Origin: Moritella viscosa
Lineage (GTDB): Bacteria > Pseudomonadota > Gammaproteobacteria > Enterobacterales > Moritellaceae
Direction: 5' to 3'
Length of the DNA: 64,000 nucleotides
Assembly (NCBI GenBank): GCA_000953735.1
Contig: LN554852.1
Coordinates: forward strand, 2,863,846 to 2,927,845
Shown here: positions 26,641-36,646 of the stretch, one piece after another
Layout of the letters: every line of letters begins with the position of its first letter
Position numbering within the stretch: the first letter of the stretch is position 1
Notes under the pieces: generated by a model
The model's database searches: none
The model's input: the letters and a program-made list of their open reading frames with translations, nothing else
What the model was told of the DNA's origin: nothing
Made by a program: the position numbers and the translations under genes

Positions 26641-27510
26641 CTAAAGTTGCGTTACTTTGTATCCAGCTGCTTCTAATCGTTGTAATAATCCATCCTTTCC
26701 GACTAAATGCAATGCGCCCACAAGTACGAACTCCGTATCTTTACTGTCAAACATTGCTTCGATTTGTGGTAACCAATTATTATTACGATCCACGATTAAC
26801 GACTGATAAATATCAGAAAAGTCTTTAAGTAAAGGGGTAATTCCAAGATTCATAAGTGCTTGACGATTACCATGACGCCAAGCTGCTTTAATCTCATGCA
26901 TAAAAGTTGGTAATGTTTTTATATCTTCTAAACTATAACGAATTAGTTCATCTTCCTTGCCTTTACCAATCCCCGCAATAAAGGCTAACTGTTGTTCTAC
27001 TGTTTCTAGTTTACCGAGTTTTTTAGTATTTATAACCGCTTTATTGCTGTAATATTGATCAACACCAAGACCTGTCAGATTAAGGCGTTCTAACTCTGCC
27101 ATGGTTAATATTACCGAAACCATACCCGGTTTAAACGCATTAATAATATGCATATCAATACCACGTGATTCACAGTATGTGGCTAAAAATTTATACGTCT
27201 CAGGCGTTAAGTCTTCCGTTAAATCCTGCCCTTCTGGATATCTAAGCTGAGTTAGCATGACTTGCTGAAATTCAGGGCTTTCTAATTTAGTCATATCCGT
27301 TTCTAATATCAAGATATCAGCTAACGCATACGCACGATCAAACTCTGCTGGTAACGGATAATCATCAAGCGTTAAAACATGCACTGTTCCACCTAAATAT
27401 AAACGGTTTTCTCCATTACTCACTTTCCATACCGACGATGTAGCATGTGCCATATTAACGACACTCAGGAGCAGTATAGAAAATACATAACAAATTTTAA
27501 CCATTTTCAT
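26641..27510 (-). CDS. TraB/GumN family protein, exported
   Basis: The 289-residue protein begins with a signal peptide (MKMVKICYVFSILLLSVVNMAHA). The TraB/GumN signature then appears: LYLGGTVHVLTLDDYPLP near residue 40, DILILETD around 62, and a late FVLVGALHLVGKDGLL. The family shares a fold with EreA/ChaN-type and TIKI metalloproteases, but most bacterial members are uncharacterised. ATG 27510 was chosen because AGAGG precedes it and it starts the signal peptide. It lies 88 bases after fetB on the same strand. Confidence 0.85.
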   Translation of the reverse strand: MKMVKICYVFSILLLSVVNMAHATSSVWKVSNGENRLYLGGTVHVLTLDDYPLPAEFDRAYALADILILETDMTKLESPEFQQVMLTQLRYPEGQDLTEDLTPETYKFLATYCESRGIDMHIINAFKPGMVSVILTMAELERLNLTGLGVDQYYSNKAVINTKKLGKLETVEQQLAFIAGIGKGKEDELIRYSLEDIKTLPTFMHEIKAAWRHGNRQALMNLGITPLLKDFSDIYQSLIVDRNNNWLPQIEAMFDSKDTEFVLVGALHLVGKDGLLQRLEAAGYKVTQL

Positions 27511-27598
27511 TGAAACCTCTGTTTTATAATCGAGTTTATCGAAATGGCCATAAGTATTACATATATCTTGACGTTTTATAATCATTTTATTTTGTAAC

Positions 27599-28315
27599 TC
27601 ACTGTTTTATTGGCATTACTGGCTTTATCAGCGATAAAAAAAATGCGGCAGAAATCACCGATGAACCAAACAACATACACATGATCATAATTTGGTATCG
27701 CACAGCAATGAATGGTGATACACCGGATAAAATCTGCCCAGTCATCATGCCAGGTAAAGATACTAAGCCAACAGCGAATAGTGCATTAGTAATTGGTATT
27801 AACGACGCTTTTAACGCGATGCGACGCGCGATAAGATAATCTTCACCTCGTATCATTTCGGCATGTAAACGTTCTGCAGATAAACTGACACTATTCATGG
27901 CATTCGCAAATGCCATTCCAGCCAGTGGCACCATATATTGGGGATCATACCAAGGATCTAACCCTAGTACTCCCTCGCTCATTATCAACAAGGTAAAGCC
28001 GCCACCGAGTGTCACTGCGATTAATGCAGATTTATACATTTTCCAACGCTGGTCAGGCACGGCACCTAAGGCAATCCAGCTGGAGGCGACAACCATGACT
28101 ATAAGCACGATAACCACAATGCCAGCGCTATGAGACTCAAAAATATACGACAAGAAATAGCCAATTAACAACAACTGAATCAGCATACGCGATAACGCAT
28201 ACAAACCATTTTTAACCGGTAATCGCCATTGCAACAAGATTGCCAGCGCTACTAATACTGGAATGAAGGCAAAGGCCAAATGAGAAAAAGAAATCACCTG
28301 AACCGTGTTACTCAC
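27599..28315 (-). CDS. fetB: FetB-type (UPF0014) ABC transporter permease
   Basis: The 238-residue membrane protein has about six to seven helices and the UPF0014/FetB signature segments MVPLAGMAFANAMNSVSLSAERL and SLPGMMTGQILSGVSP. In E. coli, FetB pairs with the ATPase FetA in iron export and oxidative-stress tolerance. No FetA-like ATPase gene is next to it here. It starts with GTG at 28315 inside the end of the Crp/Fnr gene (eight-base overlap), so the two are translationally coupled. Its partner ATPase may be elsewhere. Confidence 0.88.
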   Translation of the reverse strand: MSNTVQVISFSHLAFAFIPVLVALAILLQWRLPVKNGLYALSRMLIQLLLIGYFLSYIFESHSAGIVVIVLIVMVVASSWIALGAVPDQRWKMYKSALIAVTLGGGFTLLIMSEGVLGLDPWYDPQYMVPLAGMAFANAMNSVSLSAERLHAEMIRGEDYLIARRIALKASLIPITNALFAVGLVSLPGMMTGQILSGVSPFIAVRYQIMIMCMLFGSSVISAAFFLSLIKPVMPIKQ

Positions 28316-29027
28316 AACTTGTTCCCGTCACTGATTGTATTGGTATATCTGAAGCTGCATACAAGGCATCAATATTCACAATACGAATATGCCCTCTTCT
28401 TTCTTCGATCAAGCCTTCTTTAGCCAGTTTTTTGAGTAGACGAGAAAACGTTTCTGGTTGGATCGATAATAATGAAGCAAGTGTTCGTTTCGGTATATCT
28501 AATTCAATCACACCTTCATTACCGTCTTTGTCTTGAATATTTTGCATCAAGAATAACAGTAAACGGTTTTTAGCGTTTTCGACTGATAACATTTCAATTT
28601 CATAAAGGTCATGATGTAAACGGATACTCATCGCCATAATTGCGATACCCGCTTCAGGATTACTTTTCAGTATTTTTAAGTAAGTTTCATTATCAAATGT
28701 AATCAGTTCACTTTCTGATACAGCTTGCGCTGCCACAGGATAAAACGGTTTGTTATTAAACATTAATGCTTCCGCAAAGGTATTACCTTTACGCATAACT
28801 TCGACAACCTTCTCTTGCCCACTAGGACTGGTACGGTAAAGTTTAAGGTGACCGCGTAACACTAAATAAAATCGACTGGCTTTATCTCCTTGATGAAATA
28901 CATTCTCTAGAGGTTCGATTTTACATGTTTTTGCGGTACTAAAGAGTTGTTGAAACTCAGCATCCGTTAGGGCTGAAAACAAATGATGTGCTGATACTGT
29001 ATCAATAATATGACTGTCGGTGATCAT
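28308..29027 (-). CDS. Crp/Fnr family transcription regulator
   Basis: The 239-residue protein has a cyclic-nucleotide-binding-type beta-roll (residues ~15-120, with VFHQGDKASRFYLVLRGHLKLYR and GNTFAEALMF), a dimer helix, and a winged HTH (~165-215, KRTLASLLSIQPETFSRLLKKLAKEGLI). It lacks the N-terminal cysteines of FNR and the key cAMP contacts of CRP are not evident. It is closest in look to DNR-like or unassigned members. ATG 29027 has TTGGA upstream. Its overlap with fetB suggests that it controls that transporter, which is unproven. Confidence 0.87.
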   Translation of the reverse strand: MITDSHIIDTVSAHHLFSALTDAEFQQLFSTAKTCKIEPLENVFHQGDKASRFYLVLRGHLKLYRTSPSGQEKVVEVMRKGNTFAEALMFNNKPFYPVAAQAVSESELITFDNETYLKILKSNPEAGIAIMAMSIRLHHDLYEIEMLSVENAKNRLLLFLMQNIQDKDGNEGVIELDIPKRTLASLLSIQPETFSRLLKKLAKEGLIEERRGHIRIVNIDALYAASDIPIQSVTGTSCE

Positions 29028-29263
29028 GAATTCCAACTTTTAAATCCGGTTGTTATCTGCATATACAGAGGATAGCGTTAAACAAATGATAAGAACTAAC
29101 ATAATGCCATGATTTTGGTTTTAAACAAGCGTGACAAGTTACCACATCACGATTACCAAACTAACCTGCTACCTAAAAATTAGGGGTTTTATCTATTTTT
29201 AATATCAATGGTATAAACTTTATGCTACCGTCCAGCCGTTTATTTAAAAATGGAGATAAAACA

Positions 29264-30517
29264 ATGCAAATTTTGCAAGGTCTACAGATGCTATTCGTCG
29301 CATTTGGTGCCCTCGTATTGGTTCCACTTCTTACTGGTTTGGATCCAAATGTCGCGCTTTTCGGTGCTGGTCTCGGTACTTTAGTGTTTCAAGTTATTAC
29401 TAAACGTTCTGTTCCTGTTTTTCTCGCTTCTTCTTTCGCCTTTATTGCCCCGATCATGTTCGGTGTACAAACCTGGGGCATCGCGAGCACCATGGGTGGC
29501 TTGATGGCAGCGGGTTTCACTTATGTATTATTGTCAGCTGTGATTAAACTCCGTGGCGTAGCAATTATCCATAAACTACTACCTCCCGTTGTTGTAGGCC
29601 CTGTGATCATGGTTATTGGTCTTGGTTTATCACCTGTTGCAGTCAATATGGCGATGGGTAAAACCGGTGATGGTGCAATACAGTTAATTGATAACGACGT
29701 TGCGATAATCATTGCTGCTATATCATTATTTACCACCATTATAGTGAGCATTTTTGGTAAAGGTCTGCTTAAACTAGTTCCAATTATGACGGGTATAATC
29801 GCAGGTTATATTGCAAGCCTTGCGTACGGTATCATTGATTTTGCTCCAGTTGGTCAAGCAAGCTGGTTAGCACTGCCAAACTTTACTTACCCAGAATTTA
29901 ACATCAATGCGATATTGTTTATGATCCCGGTTGCGTTAGCCCCTGCGATTGAGCATGTTGGCGACATTCTCGCGATCTCGAATGCGACAGGTAAAGACTA
30001 CCTTAAAAAGCCAGGTCTACATCGTACGCTTGCTGGTGACGGAATGGCGACAATGGCGGCCTCTATGTTTGGTGCGCCACCAAACACCACTTACAGTGAA
30101 GTAACTGGTGCAGTGATACTAACCAAGGCATTCAACCCTGTCATCATGACATGGGCAGCGGTTATCGCAATTGTGTTGGCTTTTGTTGGTAAACTAGGCG
30201 CGTTACTGCAAACCTTCCCAGTACCAGTAATGGGCGGTATCATGATCTTACTATTCGGTACAATCGCAACCGTAGGTCTTAATACGCTTATAACTAATCG
30301 TGTTGATCTGCATAAGTCTCGTAACTTAATCATTGTTGCAGTGACATTAGTATTCGGTATTGGTGGTATGGCATTTGGTATCGGTGATTTCAGCCTTCAG
30401 GGTGTGAGTCTATGCGGTATCGTGGCGATTATTCTTAACTTAGTATTGCCACATGACTTGGGTGATAACCATGTTGTTGATAATGTTGAAGTAAACACAG
30501 ACATTAACACTAAGTAA
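29264..30517 (+). CDS. uraA: uracil/xanthine permease (NCS2 family), UraA-like
   Basis: The 417-residue protein has about 14 membrane segments and NCS2 hallmarks: LQMLFVAFGALVLVPLLTGLDP at the start, ALAPAIEHVGDILAISNATGKD (~225-245), and FGAPPNTTYSEVTGAV (~275). These match uracil permeases more closely than xanthine ones. It would import uracil with protons. ATG 29264 has GGAG eight bases upstream; an earlier ATG at 29222 has no ribosome site. It is divergent from the Crp/Fnr gene, with about 235 bases between them. Confidence 0.9.
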   Translation: MQILQGLQMLFVAFGALVLVPLLTGLDPNVALFGAGLGTLVFQVITKRSVPVFLASSFAFIAPIMFGVQTWGIASTMGGLMAAGFTYVLLSAVIKLRGVAIIHKLLPPVVVGPVIMVIGLGLSPVAVNMAMGKTGDGAIQLIDNDVAIIIAAISLFTTIIVSIFGKGLLKLVPIMTGIIAGYIASLAYGIIDFAPVGQASWLALPNFTYPEFNINAILFMIPVALAPAIEHVGDILAISNATGKDYLKKPGLHRTLAGDGMATMAASMFGAPPNTTYSEVTGAVILTKAFNPVIMTWAAVIAIVLAFVGKLGALLQTFPVPVMGGIMILLFGTIATVGLNTLITNRVDLHKSRNLIIVAVTLVFGIGGMAFGIGDFSLQGVSLCGIVAIILNLVLPHDLGDNHVVDNVEVNTDINTK

Positions 30518-30558
30518 TATCGTTTCTGACTAGATAGATAAGTAGGCAAATAGATAAT

Positions 30559-30597
30559 AACAAGTTATAACAGATAATGTATCGGTTATAACTTGTT
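30559..30597. terminator. AT-rich perfect palindrome, likely bidirectional terminator
   Basis: AACAAGTTATAAC pairs perfectly over 13 bases with GTTATAACTTGTT across a 13-base loop. It lies between the end of the uracil permease gene and a converging gene fragment. It is unusually poor in GC and lacks a T run, so termination is likely but not certain. Confidence 0.5.
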
Positions 30598-30606
30598 AAT
30601 TCGTTA

Positions 30607-30735
30607 TTATGCAGCCACTGGTTTTGACGTGCCGTAAACCAATTCATAATAATGATTATTGTTATATTCAAATTCTTGAATAACAGTTAACCCTAATTTT
30701 TTAGTATGCGCCGCAGCATAAGCGAAAATTGGGTA
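30607..30735 (-). pseudogene. C-terminal fragment of an unidentified protein
   Basis: The minus strand carries an open 42-residue stretch ending in TAA at 30607. It includes IFAYAAAHTKKLGLTVIQEF, then EYNNNHYYELVYGTSKPVAA, which looks like a protein C-terminus. Upstream it meets a stop at 30736-30738, and the GFA gene ends only a few bases further on. No start codon or ribosome site is present, so it reads as the 3' relic of a deleted gene. The family is not certain. Confidence 0.45.
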
Positions 30736-30742
30736 TCAACTC

Positions 30743-31159
30743 TTACTTTGGAAACCCTGCAAACGTCGGAGCAGCTAAAGCCGCATCATACCAAGCCGCA
30801 CGCTCATGCCAAAATATATTATCTTGCGGTGCAACATTAAACACTGTCTCTTCGTCTACATCCAATGAACCCGCAGGTACGATTAAGGTTTTACCTTTAT
30901 TAACTAAATACGGCAGTCCAGTTCCACATTCAGTACAAAATACACGCGAAAAATGACGATCAGGGTAATCGAAACGTTTGGTTTTACCCGTACCTGCCAA
31001 CCACGTAATGTGCTCGGATTGGCAAAATAAATTAGATGCATGAGCAGAGCCGGTTATTTTTTGGCACTGCTGGCAATGACACAAATGAAATTGGCTAAAA
31101 TCATTGGTAATTTCAAATTTAACTGTGCCACATAGGCAGCCCCCTAATATTTTACTCAT
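30743..31159 (-). CDS. GFA family (glutathione-dependent formaldehyde-activating-like) protein
   Basis: The 138-residue protein has the zinc-binding cysteine pattern of the GFA/CENP-V fold: GCLCGTVKF (Cys8, Cys10), LCHCQQCQK (Cys27, 29 and 32) and FCTECGTGL (~93-101). Family members bind zinc; a few act on S-hydroxymethylglutathione, but most have no proven activity. It is a single gene between a gene fragment and the dodecin gene, all on the minus strand. Confidence 0.9.
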   Translation of the reverse strand: MSKILGGCLCGTVKFEITNDFSQFHLCHCQQCQKITGSAHASNLFCQSEHITWLAGTGKTKRFDYPDRHFSRVFCTECGTGLPYLVNKGKTLIVPAGSLDVDEETVFNVAPQDNIFWHERAAWYDAALAAPTFAGFPK

Positions 31160-31196
31160 CGTTACATCCTTATAAATAAATCAATTTATTGAAAGT

Positions 31197-31412
31197 TTAA
31201 CTGTCTCCGATACGGAAACCTATTTTCAGCGTCACTTGGAAATGCCCAACAGCACCATCCACAATATGACCACGGGTTTCAACCACTTCAAACCAATCCA
31301 TATTTTTTACTGTTTTACTGCACTCTGCAAGTGCATTATGGATGGCCTCTTCGATACTTGTTTTTGACGAACCAACCATTTCAATTTTTTTATACGTATG
31401 ATGATTTGACAT
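31197..31412 (-). CDS. dodecin family flavin-binding protein
   Basis: The 71-residue protein matches dodecins along its length: YKKIEMVGSSKTSIEEAIHNAL at the start, then MDWFEVVETRGHIVDGAVGH, which contains the flavin-stacking Trp, and FQVTLKIGFRI. Dodecins form hollow dodecamers that store or buffer flavins (or CoA) in the cytoplasm. It stands alone, about 40 bases upstream of the GFA gene on the same strand. Confidence 0.92.
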   Translation of the reverse strand: MSNHHTYKKIEMVGSSKTSIEEAIHNALAECSKTVKNMDWFEVVETRGHIVDGAVGHFQVTLKIGFRIGDS

Positions 31413-31573
31413 AACTTACTCCAATTAATCATAAAACAACCTAAGTGTAAATATAGTTCGATATTTACATTCCATAACAAGATTACTAAAATTGATTCTA
31501 TTTATGACTTTGAGTATAAGTACGCAAATTAATCGCCGCCGTATTGCTACTATGATTAAATCAAGGAGGTGGT

Positions 31574-32308
31574 ATGTTCAAATCATTAAACAAATTATTA
31601 ACGAGAGCCGTTTATGCACCGATCATCATCGCGCAAGGACAATATGTAAAAAAAGTAACACCAAAGCTACCTGAAGCAGCAGGTAAGCGCTCTGGAACAG
31701 CAGGTGAAGGAAAAAAAATAAGACTGCTTATTATTGGTGACTCTGCCGCTGCAGGTGTTGGTGTAGATAACCAGTCACAAGCATTAACAGGACACTTGGT
31801 TACGGCATTGGCCAAGTGTTATCAGGTTAATTGGCAATTATTGGCTAGATCCGGTTATACCACATCAGACAGCCTAAAAATGCTATCGGAACAACCGCAG
31901 CAAACCTTCGATATTATCGTCACCTCATTAGGTGTAAATGATGTCACGGGTACACTAGCAGTATCAACGTGGTTAACTCAACAACAAGATTTGATCACGC
32001 TATTACGCGAACAATTTAACTGCCAACAAATCCTTATTACCCAAGTCCCACCAATGGGGCAGTTCCCTGCGCTTCCACAACCACTACGACATTATTTAGG
32101 GGCAAGAGCAAATCAATTCAACCGTAAATTAAATATCTTAGTCGAAAACCAAAGTGATTGTCAGCTGATTGATATCGACGGTAAATTAAACAAAGAAGAT
32201 ATGGCTGAAGATGGATTTCATCCCGGGCCTGTGATTTATCAACATTGGGCAGAAGTGGTTGCCGAAAAAATAAAATCACAGCACAGTTACAAACAGCTAA
32301 AACAATAA
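31574..32308 (+). CDS. SGNH/GDSL-type esterase
   Basis: The 244-residue protein has the SGNH blocks: GDSAAAGVGV with nucleophile Ser57 (block I), SLGVNDVTG (block III, Asn) and EDGFHPGPVIY (block V, Asp and His). These enzymes hydrolyse ester or thioester bonds of lipids or other acyl compounds. There is no clear signal peptide, so it may act in the cytoplasm or at the membrane. The start has AAGGAGG upstream, a near-perfect ribosome site. It is a single gene ending at a hairpin. Confidence 0.88.
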   Translation: MFKSLNKLLTRAVYAPIIIAQGQYVKKVTPKLPEAAGKRSGTAGEGKKIRLLIIGDSAAAGVGVDNQSQALTGHLVTALAKCYQVNWQLLARSGYTTSDSLKMLSEQPQQTFDIIVTSLGVNDVTGTLAVSTWLTQQQDLITLLREQFNCQQILITQVPPMGQFPALPQPLRHYLGARANQFNRKLNILVENQSDCQLIDIDGKLNKEDMAEDGFHPGPVIYQHWAEVVAEKIKSQHSYKQLKQ

Positions 32309-32328
32309 AGCCCTGCGTATACAGGGCT
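32309..32328. terminator. hairpin after the GDSL esterase gene
   Basis: AGCCCTG pairs with CAGGGCT across a six-base loop directly after the stop codon. It lacks a strong T run, but the position between converging genes supports a terminator role. Confidence 0.55.
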
Positions 32329-32372
32329 AGTAAACGTTTATATCATGCAATAAAAACTAAGTCATTCAGCTA

Positions 32373-33674
32373 TTATTCATAATAAGCGCTAGGTCTCGCA
32401 CCTTCATAATAACGATATAACCTTGGTAGTGTTGCTGACACTTCACCACTTTTCAGGGCATAAGGATTATTTGTTTTCTCGCTGTTTTGAAGATATTCCA
32501 CCATACCAAACAAGTAATGCTGATTAAGTAAATGACCCCAAGCACCACCACCTATTTTTTCGTATACAGCACCATCAATTTCAATAATATCGCTACCATC
32601 CTCTCGCAGCGGTGATAGTACGCCTAACCTCGCAACCAAATCAAATTGATTAGCAAAATTTTCAATGTAAGGTAAACCAATCAACTCTCCGCAGCTATTA
32701 GTGGAGTGACAAACATAATTCATTTTATCGGCACAATTAGCAAAAGTATAAACCTCTAGCTTTTTCATCATGCTAACCAAATAAGAATCAAGTTCATCAT
32801 TGGTGAAGGTAAAAATAGCCTCCATCCAAAATAGATCAAACGCTAACCTTTCTAAATGATTCAACTGCAGTGTTAACTGCATTTCAGGTGCTTGATGCAC
32901 AACTTTAATTTGGCTGATACTTTTTTGTAATGCCCGCAATACATTCGCAGTAATGATCGTACCTTGTGAGTGACACAATAATACGACCCTTTCTTTCGCC
33001 GGATCTTTCAATGCTTCCAATACTGCAATTGTTGCCTTAACCGCTGGTTCTGTCATCGATTGTTCATCATCAAGATTCGGGTTAGTTTTAAATACTTTAC
33101 CTGTGACACACTGCACAAGGTCTAAAATCATGGAATCCGTTTGATTATGTACAACGGTCAATGGGCGCTTGAATAGATGACTGAGTAGCTCAGCATTCAT
33201 CATAGCGACATCTTCGTTCGTCGCGATACCATTAACATAAATCCACTGTTCATTAATGAATGAGGTAACGCTTGCTAGTGGGTCTGCTTGTTGAAAATAA
33301 TGACTTGGTCGCCAAAACACATTTTGTACAACAGGTGGTAATAATGTCCTAGCCCAAGGACCAGGTCCATGTGGAAATGCTGGCACTAGGGTATCAACTA
33401 AATAATTAGCAGTTCTTATTGGTCGCCAAAAATCAATAATGTTAAATTCAGAATCTTTTTTGTGTGGGGGTATCCAAGTACGAATAGGGCCAAATATAGA
33501 TTGTGTATATAAAGGGGGGAAAAAATTCAATGCTTCAAATAGTACCTTGCCGATAATTTCATAATCGTTATACGCTGTCGGTTCATCAATTTTCAATACT
33601 GACTCTATAATTTTAGATATTGTGGGATCTAAATTTTCCTTTTTAACCACTGTTTGCTTAACGCTATTTGGCAT
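32373..33674 (-). CDS. uncharacterised alpha/beta-hydrolase-like protein (433 aa)
   Basis: The 433-residue protein has VVLLCHSQGTIITANVLRAL around residues 230-250, a nucleophile elbow (C-H-S-Q-G in place of G-x-S-x-G) preceded by a hydrophobic strand, as in lipases and DUF676-like hydrolases. Upstream, WIYVNGIATNEDVAMMNAEL could be the first core strand and oxyanion region. A late GAWGHLLNQHYL could supply the catalytic His. There is no signal peptide. The substrate is unknown, and it stands alone. Confidence 0.75.
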   Translation of the reverse strand: MPNSVKQTVVKKENLDPTISKIIESVLKIDEPTAYNDYEIIGKVLFEALNFFPPLYTQSIFGPIRTWIPPHKKDSEFNIIDFWRPIRTANYLVDTLVPAFPHGPGPWARTLLPPVVQNVFWRPSHYFQQADPLASVTSFINEQWIYVNGIATNEDVAMMNAELLSHLFKRPLTVVHNQTDSMILDLVQCVTGKVFKTNPNLDDEQSMTEPAVKATIAVLEALKDPAKERVVLLCHSQGTIITANVLRALQKSISQIKVVHQAPEMQLTLQLNHLERLAFDLFWMEAIFTFTNDELDSYLVSMMKKLEVYTFANCADKMNYVCHSTNSCGELIGLPYIENFANQFDLVARLGVLSPLREDGSDIIEIDGAVYEKIGGGAWGHLLNQHYLFGMVEYLQNSEKTNNPYALKSGEVSATLPRLYRYYEGARPSAYYE

Positions 33675-34035
33675 AATGCACTCCTTGCGATTACTTATAA
33701 TGTATTAGCACGTACAACATAACCGACACTATTCCTTGTCTTTCACTGCTGAGTTAAACTCACTATCAACGCTAACTAATTATTTTTACAGGTCCAAGTC
33801 ATGCATATAATTCCTGCTATTATTATAAACATTTTTAAAAACCTTGTGAGCTAGTACTTATATGGAAAGCTAAAATGTGACCTAGAACTTTCCATTTATT
33901 GGTCCTGAGACATAGGCTAGTTACAGTATAAATTATTCAGCTATAGTTACAGATCTACCCACACTTATAAGGATCTCGCGCGATTTAAAATCATCTGACT
34001 CGCTTTTTATCAATGCCAACTACGTGGATGTTGCA
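33675..34035. other. intergenic region between divergent hydrolase and sensor-kinase genes
   Basis: About 360 AT-rich bases containing the divergent promoters. No regulator site, repeat or reading frame was recognised. Confidence 0.4.
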
Positions 34036-36360
34036 ATGTTACTCAAGAATAAGATCGCATTATCATTTATCGGTTTAATTTTATTTTTTGGGTTAACAAC
34101 CACAAGTATCATGTTTTTTAGTATGCAGAAGCAGTTTGAGATAAATGCCGGATTACATTTACAACATAATGTGGAGAACGCAGCAAATAAAGTCGATAAT
34201 TTTATGCTTAAAGTACAACTTAACTTTGAGCTACTCAGTAAAAGTCCGCTGTTCGCACTTGCCGATTATGTTGAAATAAGTAATCATTTTGACGACATCA
34301 TTGACACCTATCCTCATTATAAATCAATATATTACGCAGACGTAGAAGGAAAAATCATTGCGGCATCAGAAAGCCATACAATTAACGACAATATTTTTTC
34401 TTATGCTGTAAACATAAAGAATGAATTTAATAAGGCTCTCGCCGATCCATCCCATGCATATATTTCTCCTTTAACGCACTTAGGTGGTGAAACTAATAAT
34501 CACTTTCAGCAACGACATTTTGATTTTAAATTTGTAAGTGCGATATTCGACCCTCGAACAGCGGAAGTCATTGGGGTTTTAATCAGTGAGGTTAACGTCA
34601 CTGAATTATTCGATATCGTTGCTGATATAGATCAACAAACAATTGGTAATGAATATGCCTATTTGGTCGATGATCTAGGTAATGTATTGATCACAACAGA
34701 TCCTAATACGCGTTTATTAAGCCCACACAAAGACTTAGCAATTGAATCACTACAAGCCAAACTCGAAGGGGATATGGATGGTTATGCGATCTACAGTAAT
34801 GCCGACAATCGTAAGGTTATTTCTGGTTACGCCGATTTAGGTGAATACGGTGCCGAGATGACTGGCGACTGGTCTTTATTAGCCACTGCGCCTTATGACA
34901 CCATCATGGCTCCGCTATTTACTCTATTTTATAAATTACTCTTTCTTGTGTCTTTATGTATTCCTATTGTGGCTTGGATAAGTTATGTAATTGCTAAAAA
35001 TATTACCGGTCCACTCACTAACTTAACTAAGTTGGCGAACGATATTGGTAAAGGTGATTTTATCGATAAATTACAGGTTGCTCGCAATTGCGAAGTGGGA
35101 ACCCTCGGAAATGCATTACTCAATATGAGTCATTCTTTAGAACATAAAACACTAGAATTACAAGACGCAGTGGATCATGCCCGCCGCAGTGAAAAGTCAA
35201 AAACACGCTTTCTGGCAAATATGAGTCATGAGATCCGAACACCAATGAACGGTGTGTTAGGTATGGGACAAATTTTAACTAAAACTCAACTTACAGAAGA
35301 ACAAAGCAACCACCTAAAAACCATGATGGATTCGGGTAATCACATGATGGCATTACTCAATGATATTCTGGACTTTTCTAAAATCGAAGAAGGTCAATTA
35401 GATTTAGAGAACGCAAACTTTAATCTCTCCGACATTGCAGGTTCTTTAGCTAGTATTTATTACACACTCGGTATGGAAAAAGGCATAACATTCAAAGTAA
35501 TTAATAATTTAGAACATAATAGTTGGTATTTAGGTGATAAAGCCAGAATCAGACAGATCTTGTTTAACCTGGTTCATAACGCACTTAAATTCACTAAACA
35601 AGGCGGTGTTACCGTCTCATTTAATGAAACCAAAGTAGAAGGTAATAGACGTACGATTTCCATTGCAGTCAGTGACTCTGGAATTGGTATTGATAAATCG
35701 CGAATTACAGCAATTTTTGACCCATTTACACAAGAAGAATCCTCAACCACCCGACAGTTTGGTGGAACTGGATTAGGCCTATCCATTGTTAAACAATTAC
35801 TTGATTTAATGCGCGGTAATATCAAACTAAAAAGCGTTAAAGGACAAGGATCAACATTTACAGTCGAAATCCCATTACAGTGCGGAGAAGAATCAAATAT
35901 TACGACTCCACTTAACCATGACATTACTGATTTCGCCGGTTTACATGTTCTGATAGCCGAAGATAACAAAGTAAACCAACTTGTCCTGTCTTCATTCTTG
36001 AAAATCAGGAGCATCAGCAGTGATATTGTTGAAAATGGCGCTCAGGCAATTGCAAAAGTACAAACTCAGCACTACGATTTGATATTAATGGATAATCATA
36101 TGCCTGTTATGAATGGTATTGATGCGATAAGCGCCATACGCGCATTACCACTCGATATTGCAACCTTACCCATATTTGCCTGTACTGCGGATGCCTACGA
36201 AGACACACGTACCGACATGCTCAATGCTGGTGCAGACTACGTATTAACAAAACCATTAAAAGAAGAAGCCCTATTATCAGCACTCATGCAGTTGAATCAC
36301 CGCAACAACTTACCGTTAACCAACCCACACTTAAGCCCCTCGTTTGATCTTCCACTGTAA
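34036..36360 (+). CDS. hybrid sensor histidine kinase with Cache-like sensor and receiver
   Basis: The 774-residue protein has a membrane helix at the N-terminus, a periplasmic Cache-like domain (~30-285), a second helix (~290-310) and a HAMP linker. Then come a HisKA domain ([15 protein letters not shown], with the phospho-His), an ATPase domain with [18 protein letters not shown], and a C-terminal receiver ([11 protein letters not shown]; phospho-Asp in [13 protein letters not shown]; Lys in LTKPL). It senses an unknown periplasmic ligand. ATG 34036 has GTGGA upstream; the GTG at 34024 does not. No separate response regulator is in its transcript; the diguanylate cyclase downstream is a candidate partner. 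Confidence 0.93.
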   Translation: MLLKNKIALSFIGLILFFGLTTTSIMFFSMQKQFEINAGLHLQHNVENAANKVDNFMLKVQLNFELLSKSPLFALADYVEISNHFDDIIDTYPHYKSIYYADVEGKIIAASESHTINDNIFSYAVNIKNEFNKALADPSHAYISPLTHLGGETNNHFQQRHFDFKFVSAIFDPRTAEVIGVLISEVNVTELFDIVADIDQQTIGNEYAYLVDDLGNVLITTDPNTRLLSPHKDLAIESLQAKLEGDMDGYAIYSNADNRKVISGYADLGEYGAEMTGDWSLLATAPYDTIMAPLFTLFYKLLFLVSLCIPIVAWISYVIAKNITGPLTNLTKLANDIGKGDFIDKLQVARNCEVGTLGNALLNMSHSLEHKTLELQDAVDHARRSEKSKTRFLANMSHEIRTPMNGVLGMGQILTKTQLTEEQSNHLKTMMDSGNHMMALLNDILDFSKIEEGQLDLENANFNLSDIAGSLASIYYTLGMEKGITFKVINNLEHNSWYLGDKARIRQILFNLVHNALKFTKQGGVTVSFNETKVEGNRRTISIAVSDSGIGIDKSRITAIFDPFTQEESSTTRQFGGTGLGLSIVKQLLDLMRGNIKLKSVKGQGSTFTVEIPLQCGEESNITTPLNHDITDFAGLHVLIAEDNKVNQLVLSSFLKIRSISSDIVENGAQAIAKVQTQHYDLILMDNHMPVMNGIDAISAIRALPLDIATLPIFACTADAYEDTRTDMLNAGADYVLTKPLKEEALLSALMQLNHRNNLPLTNPHLSPSFDLPL

Positions 36361-36620
36361 GTTCATCAATAAGCTGATCTAAAATAATGAGTGCTCCCAC
36401 ATAAAAGTACTGTATATAGAATTGTATAAGCCACCACTAATAAACGATATTCAGTTTGTTACTACTGTGCGACACCCACTCAAACGCCCACCTAAAAAAC
36501 AAGAAATAAATAAAACACTTAATAATCATCACGCTATGTAATAACACTTCAAGTTTACTCATTTAAAAGAGAATAAATGCTTGCAAATATCACAACAAAA
36601 TACTACTGTACATATAACCA

Positions 36621-36636
36621 CTGGATATAAAAACAG
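36621..36636 (+). promoter_or_regulatory. LexA (SOS) box upstream of the SulA-like gene
   Basis: CTGGATATAAAAACAG matches the LexA consensus CTGT-(AT)4-ACAG at 13 of 16 positions and resembles the E. coli uvrB box in using CTGG on one side. It lies ten bases before the start codon of the SulA-like gene. An overlapping half-match, TACTGTACATATAAC, starts at 36604. LexA binding here would repress the gene until DNA damage. Confidence 0.65.
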
Positions 36637-36646
36637 GCAGACAACC

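Noticed and set aside
36604-36619. TACTGTACATATAAC as the LexA box of the SulA-like gene
   Set aside because: Only its left half matches; the overlapping CTGG-N8-ACAG site at 36621-36636 fits the whole consensus better.
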